64,000 nucleotides of DNA, from the NCBI GenBank assembly GCA_036381175.1, contig DASVDI010000021.1, positions 1 to 64,000 on the forward strand. Reading direction: 5' to 3'. The notes under the pieces are model-generated. The model was not told the DNA's origin. It saw only the letters and a program-made list of their open reading frames with translations, and made no database searches. This stretch comes from JAJUFS01 sp036381175 (lineage in GTDB: Bacteria > Pseudomonadota > Gammaproteobacteria > Natronospirales > JAJUFS01). The translations under genes and the position numbers were made by a program. Position 1 is the stretch's first letter; each line of letters begins with the position of its first letter. This document shows positions 15,251 to 22,439 of this stretch, one piece after another.

Positions 15251-17350
15251 ATGAATAATTTTTCACCAGAACCCACGCCTCCCGCATCCGTCACCACAAG
15301 CGCGACCGCATTGCTGGATGGACAAGCTCCCGCGGTGCGCGAGCGCGGCGCACGCCTGCACGACATCATCATGGACCTCGGATTGCAGCCAGAAATCGCG
15401 GCGGCGGCCATGCTGCTGCCCGCGCATGTCGCAAGCGCGCTGTCTTTCGCGGAAATCGAAACCGCCTGCGGAAAAGCGGTTGCCGAACTCACCGCCGGTG
15501 CCGCCTCCCTGCCACGTCCGGGCGAGGAACCCGATCTCGACGGCGCGCATCCCGAACCGCACACGCAAGCCGAAAACATTCGCAAGATGTTGCTCGCGAT
15601 GGTGCAGGACATTCGCACCATCGTCATCCGGCTCGCCGATGAACTGCTGCGCCTGCGCGAACTGAAATCCGCGCCGGCTGCCGAACAGCGCCACGCCGCG
15701 CGTCTTGTGCTGGAAATCTACGCGCCGCTCGCGAACCGACTCGGCATCTGGCAATTGAAATGGGAACTGGAAGACCTCGCTTTTCGTTACGCGGAACCGG
15801 AAACCTACAAGCGCATTGCAAAAGCGCTGAATGAAAAACGTCGCGAGCGCGAGGCATATATTGCTGCAGTGATTGCAGAACTGCGCAACCTGCTCGATAT
15901 CAACGGCATCGCGGGCCAGGTGAAAGGCCGGCCGAAACACATCTACAGCATCTGGAAGAAGATGCAGCGCAAGGATCTCGATCTCGACGCGCTGTACGAC
16001 TTGCGCGCGGTGCGCGTGCTCGTGGAATCGGTGAAGGATTGCTACGCCGTGCTCGGCCTGGTGCATGGCCGCTGGCGGCACGTGCCGAAGGAATTCGACG
16101 ATTACATCGCGACACCCAAGGGCAACAATTATCAATCGTTGCACACGGCTGTGTTCGGTCCGGAAGACCGTCCCGTCGAAATCCAGGTGCGCACGCAGGA
16201 GATGCACGATCACGCCGAGCTCGGCGTGGCCGCGCACTGGCGTTACAAGGAAGGCGGCGGTCGCGACGTGGCGCTGGAAGAAAAGGTCGCGTGGCTGCGG
16301 CAACTGCTGGAATCCGAAGGCGGCGATTTCATCGACCGCTTCCAGGATGAAGTTTTCGAGGAACGCATTTACGTGCTGACACCGCGCGGCGCCGTCATCG
16401 ACCTGCCCGCGCATTCAACGCCGGTGGATTTCGCATATCACGTGCACACCGAGATCGGTCATCGTTGCCGCGGCGCAAAAGTGAACGGCCGCATCGTGCC
16501 GTTGACGCAGGAACTGAAAACCGGCGATCGCGTAGAAATCATCGCCGCAAAATATGGCGAGCCAAGCCGCGACTGGTTGAATCCGCAAGCAGGATACACG
16601 CGCAGTTCACGCGCGCGCGACAAGATCCGTTACTGGTTTCGCCAGCAATCGCACGAAGAAAATCTCGCACGCGGCAAGACAATGCTGGAACGCGAACTCG
16701 TGCGGCTCGGCGTGCAGAACATTACCGCGAGCGATATAGCGCGCCATCTCAAACTGCAGGATGCGGACGCCGTTTGTATCGCGCTCGGTGCGGGCGATCT
16801 TTCCGTCGTGCAGATCGGCAATGCGCTGCAACGTCTCGGCGGCCTGCGCGAATCACCGTCGCTTCCCGTGAAGAAAGCGCGCCGTGGACGGTCCAGCAAG
16901 AACCTGCGCATCTCTGGCATCGACGAAGTGCTGACAAATTTCGCGCGTTGCTGCCAGCCCGTGCCGCCCGATCCCGTGCGTGGTTACATCACGCGTGGCC
17001 GCGGCATTTCCGTCCATCGCGGCGACTGCCCGCACCTTCTGCACTTGGAAAGCCGGGAACCCAACCGCATTGTCGCGGTCGATTGGAGTGATGAGGGCGA
17101 CGGCAATTATCCGGTCGATGTAGTCGTCGATGCGCAGGATCGCCAGGGCCTGTTGCGCGACATCGCCGGCGCAATGGCAGACCAGAAAGTGAGCATCCTC
17201 GCCATGAACGCAAAGCACACCAGCGAAATCGGCAACGTCGTGGTCGATCTCACGCTGGAGATCCGCGACCTCGCGCAACTGGCCCGACTGCTCAATCGCC
17301 TGAACAGTGTCGGTGGCGTTTATGAAGCCAAACGGAAACTGGTTGCATGA
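15251..17350 (+). CDS. relA: (p)ppGpp synthetase RelA
   Basis: A ribosome-associated alarmone synthetase for amino-acid starvation. The N-terminal hydrolase region (residues about 20-190) lacks the His-Asp pair of active HD domains, so it is a pseudo-hydrolase. The synthetase domain has GRPKHIYSIWKKMQRKDL, YDLRAVRVLV and EFDDYIATPKGNNYQSLHT; the acidic EFDD is the RelA-type signature. TGS (VLTPRGAVIDLPAHSTPVDF), zinc-finger (RCCQPVPPDPVRGYITRG) and ACT domains follow. ATG 15251 gives 699 residues; the much longer open frame upstream overlaps the yfaZ-like gene. Confidence 0.95.
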   Translation: MNNFSPEPTPPASVTTSATALLDGQAPAVRERGARLHDIIMDLGLQPEIAAAAMLLPAHVASALSFAEIETACGKAVAELTAGAASLPRPGEEPDLDGAHPEPHTQAENIRKMLLAMVQDIRTIVIRLADELLRLRELKSAPAAEQRHAARLVLEIYAPLANRLGIWQLKWELEDLAFRYAEPETYKRIAKALNEKRREREAYIAAVIAELRNLLDINGIAGQVKGRPKHIYSIWKKMQRKDLDLDALYDLRAVRVLVESVKDCYAVLGLVHGRWRHVPKEFDDYIATPKGNNYQSLHTAVFGPEDRPVEIQVRTQEMHDHAELGVAAHWRYKEGGGRDVALEEKVAWLRQLLESEGGDFIDRFQDEVFEERIYVLTPRGAVIDLPAHSTPVDFAYHVHTEIGHRCRGAKVNGRIVPLTQELKTGDRVEIIAAKYGEPSRDWLNPQAGYTRSSRARDKIRYWFRQQSHEENLARGKTMLERELVRLGVQNITASDIARHLKLQDADAVCIALGAGDLSVVQIGNALQRLGGLRESPSLPVKKARRGRSSKNLRISGIDEVLTNFARCCQPVPPDPVRGYITRGRGISVHRGDCPHLLHLESREPNRIVAVDWSDEGDGNYPVDVVVDAQDRQGLLRDIAGAMADQKVSILAMNAKHTSEIGNVVVDLTLEIRDLAQLARLLNRLNSVGGVYEAKRKLVA

Positions 17351-18294
17351 AACGACTGGACGCCTTCAACGTTCTGATCTTCGCGCTCTTCCTGGCGCCG
17401 GCGATCCTCGCATTGTTCTTCGTGCGCGTAATGCCGCAACCGGAGCCGTCGGACATCGCACCCGGAATCATGACCATCACCGCAAGCCAGGTATCGGAAC
17501 TCGATGCGGTCTTCGAAGCGCTGGGTTATCACTGGCCACCCACAACAGGCGATTCACAATCGCACGCCATCGTGCCGGCCATCGCCGTTCGTGAAATGCC
17601 GGTGGATATCGATACCCTGACGGTCGATGCGCGCAAGGCGATCTTCTTTCGCGTGCTGGCACCGCTCGTTGCCGCTGAAAACCGGCAATTGCGCGAGGAG
17701 CGCGATTTTCTGCTGCAGGCATTCGAACAATATCCGCAGTTGCCGAAAAGCGGCGCAATCACGTCACGCGTGCGCGCGATTGCCAGTCGTTTCAATGTCA
17801 GCGGAAATCTCGATTCCCCCGAAGTCCGTACGCGACTCCTGCACCGCGTCGATATCGTGCCCGCCGCACTCGCGCTCGCCCAGGCCGCGAATGAAAGCGG
17901 CTGGGGCCGTTCGCGCTTCACCCGCGAGGCAAATAATTTGTTCGGCATGTGGACCTGGGACAAAAGCCAGGGAATTCGTCCGAAGGAACGTGCAAAGAAC
18001 GCGCGTTATTTCATTCGCGTCTTCGACAGCCTGCGCGGTTCCGTGAGCAACTACCTTCACACCATCAACATCGGCCCCGCCTATCGCGAACTGCGCGAAC
18101 TGCGCGCTGCATCTCGCGCGCGTGGTGAATATCCGGACGCCATGAAACTCGCGGCGGGATTGACGCGCTACTCGGCACGTGGTGAAAAATACGTGGATGA
18201 GATTCGTGAAATCATCGAATACAACGGATTGCATGAACTGCCGCCATTGCGGATCGAGCACGAAAATTTCGCACCAGCGGCGGCGAAGAAATAA
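17347..18294 (+). CDS. Bax-type glucosaminidase (peptidoglycan hydrolase)
   Basis: The start ATG overlaps the relA stop (ATGA). An N-terminal membrane anchor (NVLIFALFLAPAILALFFVRV) places the rest in the periplasm. The glucosaminidase domain has ALAQAANESGWGRSRF with the catalytic Glu, NNLFGMWTW, and YLHTINIGPAYRELRELRA. This is the Bax branch of the mannosyl-glycoprotein endo-beta-N-acetylglucosaminidase family, usually called protein Bax in gammaproteobacteria. The coupling to relA may be only positional. Length is 315 residues. Confidence 0.85.
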   Translation: MKRLDAFNVLIFALFLAPAILALFFVRVMPQPEPSDIAPGIMTITASQVSELDAVFEALGYHWPPTTGDSQSHAIVPAIAVREMPVDIDTLTVDARKAIFFRVLAPLVAAENRQLREERDFLLQAFEQYPQLPKSGAITSRVRAIASRFNVSGNLDSPEVRTRLLHRVDIVPAALALAQAANESGWGRSRFTREANNLFGMWTWDKSQGIRPKERAKNARYFIRVFDSLRGSVSNYLHTINIGPAYRELRELRAASRARGEYPDAMKLAAGLTRYSARGEKYVDEIREIIEYNGLHELPPLRIEHENFAPAAAKK

Positions 18295-18355
18295 ACGAAG
18301 ATTGCCCCTCTCTGAATGAAGCGGCCCTGCGAATTCTTCTATCTGCGCTCCCCGC

Positions 18356-19384
18356 TCATTCCCTGATCCACAAATGACTGTACCAGTACCAGCGATTCGC
18401 GGAGCGATGCGGCGCCGTGCAGTTATAGCGGCTGCGGCCTATAGGAAGACTTTGTGTCGTTGTGACGGAAAGCTTTCGCGTTTCGCGATCCAGCCAGCGA
18501 ATATCCATCCGCTCGCCGCCGAAGTAACAGGTCAGTTGATCGAGGTTCGCGGCGCTTTCATCGATTTGCAACGTCAGGACGGGAGCAGCCTCATTGCTCA
18601 CAAGGGGATTGACGGGTGACACGTACGCTATCGGAAACGACAGCGTGTACGCCTTCAGCGAAAAACTTGCGAGTTCCGCATAGCGTTCGTTGATCGGAAA
18701 CCGTGGCGACGCGCGTAGATCGTTGTAAGGTCCAAGCGCGCCCGAATGCTGACCGAAAGCGACGTAGCCCATCTGCTCGAGCATGGTCATCATTTCGATG
18801 TTGTACTCGCCAAACGGATACGCGAACAGCCGCGGTGATTCGTTGACGTCTTCGCCGAGCTCTTCCTGCAAGCGCATCTGGCCCCGGACGATGTCTTCGC
18901 GAACGCGGCGTTGCCAGTCTGATGCGGATTCACCCGACTTGCGCCTGACCAGGTACTCATGTGACACGCCGTGATTCGCCAATGTCACGCCAGCAGCGTG
19001 CAACTCCCGCAACTGATCCCAGTTCATGTAATCCGGCAGGTTCCCGTCAACGGGATCCGTGGCGACAAACGCGGTGAACGGCATCCCGCGCTTTTTCAGC
19101 ATCGGAAAGGCGTGTTCGTACACGCTGAGATACGCATCATCGATAGTGATCGCGACAACCTTGTCGGGAACTGGCTCACCGTTTTTCAAGTGCAAAACCA
19201 GCTTCGGGAGTGGCCAGACATCGAAACCTTCACGCTCGAGGAAATCGAGATGTGCTTCGAATTGTTCGAGCGTCACGTTCGTGGAGGGATGTTCACTTTC
19301 ACCGAAACGGTGGTACATGAAAATGACAGCTGCATTGGCCGGCGTTGCCAGGATCAGAAGGAATATTGCAAACAGGAATTTCAT
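18356..19384 (-). CDS. Exported polysaccharide deacetylase (NodB/CE4)
   Basis: A signal peptide (MKFLFAIFLLILATPANA) starts at ATG 19384. The NodB-like domain has VVAITIDDAYLSVYEHAFP, where the Asp pair corresponds to the metal and catalytic Asp of TFDD, and LANHGVSHEYL, a His-x-x-x-x-His metal pair. Later motifs include FAYPFGEYN. A C-terminal beta domain of about 100 residues (SLKAYTLSFPIAYVS onward) is not recognised. The likely substrate is cell-wall or exopolysaccharide N-acetyl groups. No strong ribosome binding site is seen, because the 5' leader is occupied by an ACAGGAT repeat. Confidence 0.85.
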   Translation of the reverse strand: MKFLFAIFLLILATPANAAVIFMYHRFGESEHPSTNVTLEQFEAHLDFLEREGFDVWPLPKLVLHLKNGEPVPDKVVAITIDDAYLSVYEHAFPMLKKRGMPFTAFVATDPVDGNLPDYMNWDQLRELHAAGVTLANHGVSHEYLVRRKSGESASDWQRRVREDIVRGQMRLQEELGEDVNESPRLFAYPFGEYNIEMMTMLEQMGYVAFGQHSGALGPYNDLRASPRFPINERYAELASFSLKAYTLSFPIAYVSPVNPLVSNEAAPVLTLQIDESAANLDQLTCYFGGERMDIRWLDRETRKLSVTTTQSLPIGRSRYNCTAPHRSANRWYWYSHLWIRE

Positions 19385-19390
19385 AAAGGC

Positions 19391-19432
19391 AATGGACAGG
19401 ATCAACAGGATTTTTCAAGATTAACAGGATTT
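19391..19432 (-). repeat. ACAGGAT repeat unit 1
   Basis: On the plus strand this reads aatggacaggatcaacag, then gatttttcaagattaacaggat. It contains three ACAGGAT-type words at about 10- to 20-base spacing. Related units are at 21078-21174 (two, inverted) and 48011-48052. It lies in the 5' leader of the deacetylase gene. Confidence 0.8.
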
Positions 19433-19442
19433 CTTTATCAAC

Positions 19443-19467
19443 AAAAAAAGGCGCCGAAGCGCCTTTT
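19443..19467 (-). terminator. Rho-independent terminator, end of the suc-lpd operon
   Basis: On the minus strand, AAAAGGCGC, a TTCG tetraloop, GCGCC and then TTTTTTT form a compact stem with a U-tract. It is downstream of lpdA and the structured repeat copy 2, and upstream of the deacetylase gene. The A-run on the other side could also let it work on the plus strand. Confidence 0.85.
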
Positions 19468-19496
19468 GGACATGCACGATAAACTCAAGTAACGAG

Positions 19497-19601
19497 GAAT
19501 TTTTTCGTCTGGCTAGGCGAAACGCGGTGAGGAAGCGGAATGTACACGTAGTACATGAGCATTCCGAGCCGCGTTTCAACAACGCCAGACGGAAAAAGGC
19601 C
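19497..19601 (-). repeat. Structured dispersed repeat, copy 2 of 3 (downstream of lpdA)
   Basis: The clearest copy. Outer stem CGTCTGGC (19506-19513) pairs with GCCAGACG (19584-19591). The inner stem GAAACGCGG pairs with CCGCGTTTC, and an ATGTAC/GTACAT tip follows. Unpaired GTTGTTG, TGCTCAT and GCCTAGC (minus-strand sense) match copies 1 and 3. It ends next to the lpdA stop and 30 bases before a true terminator, so a separate termination role is unlikely. Confidence 0.8.
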
Positions 19602-19603
19602 CG

Positions 19604-21040
19604 TTACCTGCGATTAACGCCGTGAATCATCATGTTGTCGACGCCAAGGGCAGCTTCGTGGATCGCTTCACTCAATGTCGGATGCGCATGAATCGTACGC
19701 TGAATGTCTTCGGCACTCGCGCGGAATTCCATCGCGACGACAAGTTCGGCGATCAGCTCGCCCGCCAGCGGGCCGACAATGTGCACGCCGAGAATTTCAT
19801 CGCTTTCCTTGTGCGCAAGCATCTTCACGAAACCGGCAGCCGCTTCCATGGCTTTCGCGCGGCCGTTCGGGCCGAACGGAAACTTGCCGCTCTTGTACGG
19901 AATGTTTTCCTTCTTGAGTTCTTCTTCCGTCTTGCCGACCCAGGCGATTTCCGGTGCGGTGTAGATGATCGACGGAATCACGTCGTAGTTCATCTCGCCG
20001 ACCTTGCCGGCGATAAGGTCCGCAACCATGATGCCTTCTTCCGTCGCCTTGTGTGCAAGCATCGGGCCGCGCACGCAATCGCCAACCGCATAGATGTTCT
20101 TCACATCCGTGCGGCAGTCTTCATCGACCTTGATGAAGCCGCGCTCGTCGAGCTTCACGCCCGAACCTTCCTCGATGAGGTTTTCCGTGTACGGGCGACG
20201 ACCGACAGCGACGATCAAACGATCAACTTTCAGCTCGTGTTCGCCGTCCTTGTCCTTGTAGCTGACGGTGACGTCTTTCTTTGACGCTTTCGCGCCCGTC
20301 ATCATCGCGCCGAGCTTGATCTCAAGGCCCTGCTTCTTGAATTCACGCGCCGCGGTTTTCGCCAGTTCCTGGTCGGCCATGAAAAGGAAATTTTCCTGCG
20401 CCTCGAGGATGGTGACTTCAGCACCAAGGCGCTTCCACACGGAACCGAGCTCGAGACCGATGACACCGGCGCCGATCACACCAAGCTTCTTCGGCACGTC
20501 ATTCAGTTCAAGCGCGTTCCAGGAATCGATGATGCGATCGCCGTCGAACGGCGCTGCTTTCAGTTCGACCGGCTGCGATCCGGCAGCAAGCACGATGTGC
20601 TTCGCTTCCAGTGTTTCCCTTTTCTTCGGATCATCGAAATCCGTGACTTCCACCTTGCCGTTTTTCAGCAGGCGGCCGTGGCCCTTGATCCCGTCGATGC
20701 CGTTGCCCTTGAACAGCTGGCCGATGCCGCCGGTGAGCGTCTTGACGATCTTCGCGCGGCGTTCCTGCATGGTACCGAGATCAAGCTCGACCTTGCTGAC
20801 CTTCACGCCGTGCGCGGAAAGCTCATGGTTCGCCTTGTGAAACATCTCGGAGGATTCGAGCATGGCTTTCGAGGGAATGCAGCCCGCGTTCAGGCAGGTG
20901 CCGCCGAAGGCATGACTGCCATCGAAATTTTTCCACGAATCGATGCACGCGACCTTGAGGCCGTTCTGCGCGGCGCGGATCGCGGCCGGGTAACCGGCAG
21001 GACCGCCACCGATCACGATCACGTCGTAGGACTTGGCCAT
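19604..21040 (-). CDS. lpdA: Dihydrolipoyl dehydrogenase (E3)
   Basis: A flavoprotein that reoxidises dihydrolipoamide of 2-oxoacid dehydrogenases with NAD+. It has FAD motif VIGGGPAGYPAAIRAAQ, the redox disulfide GGTCLNAGCIPSKAMLESS, NAD motif GVIGAGVIGLELGSVWKRLG, and the C-terminal HAHPTLSEAIHEA with the catalytic His-Glu pair. Length is 478. It is third in the sucA-sucB-lpdA operon. AGGAGC precedes ATG 21040. Confidence 0.97.
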   Translation of the reverse strand: MAKSYDVIVIGGGPAGYPAAIRAAQNGLKVACIDSWKNFDGSHAFGGTCLNAGCIPSKAMLESSEMFHKANHELSAHGVKVSKVELDLGTMQERRAKIVKTLTGGIGQLFKGNGIDGIKGHGRLLKNGKVEVTDFDDPKKRETLEAKHIVLAAGSQPVELKAAPFDGDRIIDSWNALELNDVPKKLGVIGAGVIGLELGSVWKRLGAEVTILEAQENFLFMADQELAKTAAREFKKQGLEIKLGAMMTGAKASKKDVTVSYKDKDGEHELKVDRLIVAVGRRPYTENLIEEGSGVKLDERGFIKVDEDCRTDVKNIYAVGDCVRGPMLAHKATEEGIMVADLIAGKVGEMNYDVIPSIIYTAPEIAWVGKTEEELKKENIPYKSGKFPFGPNGRAKAMEAAAGFVKMLAHKESDEILGVHIVGPLAGELIAELVVAMEFRASAEDIQRTIHAHPTLSEAIHEAALGVDNMMIHGVNRR

Positions 21041-21077
21041 TACAGCTCCTTGAAATTCATTTTGAAGAGACTTTCAA

Positions 21078-21174
21078 AGAGCAATAGACAGGATTTACAG
21101 GATTGAAGAAGGATTAACAGGATAAAAACAAATCAAGAATCCTGAAAAATCCTGTTAATCATGTCCATTGCTCT
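21078..21174. repeat. ACAGGAT repeat, two units in inverted orientation
   Basis: The left unit starts AGAGCAATAGACAGGATTT (21078 onward) and the right unit is its inverse, ending GTCCATTGCTCT at 21174. Both contain several ACAGGAT words. The pair can form a long imperfect cruciform or hairpin in the sucB-lpdA gap, where it may affect operon mRNA stability. Units 1 and 3 of the same family are single copies. Confidence 0.8.
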
Positions 21175-21188
21175 TGTTCGATTACGGA

Positions 21189-22439
21189 TCAGACCCCGAT
21201 CAGAAAGCGCGCCGGATCTTCCAGCATCTCTTTAATGGTAACGAGCGTCAGCACCGCTTCCTTGCCGTCAACAATGCGGTGATCGTAGGTCAGCGCGATG
21301 TACATCATGGGACGCGCGACGACCTGGCCGTCAACGACGACAGCACGTTCCTTGATGGCGTGCATGCCGAGGATCGCGCTTTGCGGACGATTCAGGATCG
21401 GCGTCGACATCAGTGAGCCAAACGTACCGCCGTTGGTGATGGTGAACGTGCCACCGGTGATGTCCTCCAGCGCGATGGTGCCTTCACGCGCATTTTTTGC
21501 GTGCGTGGCGATCGCCTGCTCCACGCCCGCGAGACTCAACTGGTCGGCATCGCGAACGATGGGCACCAGGAGGCCTTTTGGTGTTGCGACCGCAATGCCG
21601 ATATCGAAGTAATCGTGGTAGATGACATCCTTGCCTTCAGCGGAGGCATTCACGACCGGGAATTTCTTCAGCGCCTCGATGGCGGCCTTGACGAAGAAAC
21701 CCATGAAGCCGAGCTTCACCCCGTGCTGTTTCTCGAAAGACTCCTTGTACTTCTTGCGCAACTCCATGACGGCGGAAAGATCGACCTCGTTGAACGAGGT
21801 CAGCATCGCGGTTTCGTTGTTCGCTTCCATCATGCGTTCGGCGATGCGTGCGCGCAGGCGCGACATCGGCACGCGGCGCTCTTCACGTGCGCCGGTTGCG
21901 CGCGGTGCGGCGGGTGCTGAAGCAGATGGCTTCGCGGCAGGCTTTTCTTCCTTGTTGTCCTTTGAAGGGCCTTTCTCCATGAATTCGAGCACGTCCGCCT
22001 TGGTCAGGCGGCCGTCCTTGCCGGTGCCCTTGATCTTCGCCGGATCGAGATCGTGCTCTTCCACAAGACGGCGAACGGAAGGACTCAACGGCTTGCCGGC
22101 GGAAGTCCCGTCCGAAGAAGATCCTTCCTCTTCTTCCTTCGCTGCGGCCGGCTTTTCAGCCTTCGGCGCTTCCTTCTTTTCTTCGGCAGGCGCGGCGCCT
22201 TCGCCCTCTTCGAGAATCGCGATCACGTCACCGCCGGTGACCGTGGTGCCATCCTCGATCTTGATGCTTTTCAGCACGCCGGATGCGGGTGCGGGCACTT
22301 CGAGCACGACCTTGTCGGTCTCGATGTCGACGAGGTTCTCGTCACGCTCGACGCGATCGCCCGCCTTCTTGTGCCAGTTGACCAGCGTCGCGTCAGCGAC
22401 GGACTCCGGAAGCTGCGGAACCTTGACTTCGATGCTCAT
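21189..22439 (-). CDS. sucB: Dihydrolipoyllysine succinyltransferase (E2)
   Basis: The E2 core of 2-oxoglutarate dehydrogenase. It has an N-terminal lipoyl domain with the lipoylated Lys in VDIETDKVVLEVPAP, an Ala/Glu/Lys-rich linker, a peripheral-subunit-binding domain (SPSVRRLVEEHDLDPAKIKG), a second linker, and the catalytic domain ending LTYDHRIVDGKEAVLTL with catalytic His and Asp. ATG 22439 overlaps the sucA stop as ATGA; the longer open frame upstream lies inside sucA. Product is 416 residues. Confidence 0.97.
   Translation of the reverse strand: MSIEVKVPQLPESVADATLVNWHKKAGDRVERDENLVDIETDKVVLEVPAPASGVLKSIKIEDGTTVTGGDVIAILEEGEGAAPAEEKKEAPKAEKPAAAKEEEEGSSSDGTSAGKPLSPSVRRLVEEHDLDPAKIKGTGKDGRLTKADVLEFMEKGPSKDNKEEKPAAKPSASAPAAPRATGAREERRVPMSRLRARIAERMMEANNETAMLTSFNEVDLSAVMELRKKYKESFEKQHGVKLGFMGFFVKAAIEALKKFPVVNASAEGKDVIYHDYFDIGIAVATPKGLLVPIVRDADQLSLAGVEQAIATHAKNAREGTIALEDITGGTFTITNGGTFGSLMSTPILNRPQSAILGMHAIKERAVVVDGQVVARPMMYIALTYDHRIVDGKEAVLTLVTIKEMLEDPARFLIGV

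Noticed and set aside
19497..19601. Integron attC site
   Set aside because: The ends lack RYYYAAC and GTTRRRY core sites; the three copies are not next to cassette-like genes.
19497..19601. Rho-independent terminator as the role of the structured repeat
   Set aside because: No U-tract follows in gene sense in any copy; in copy 2 a true terminator lies 30 bases further on.
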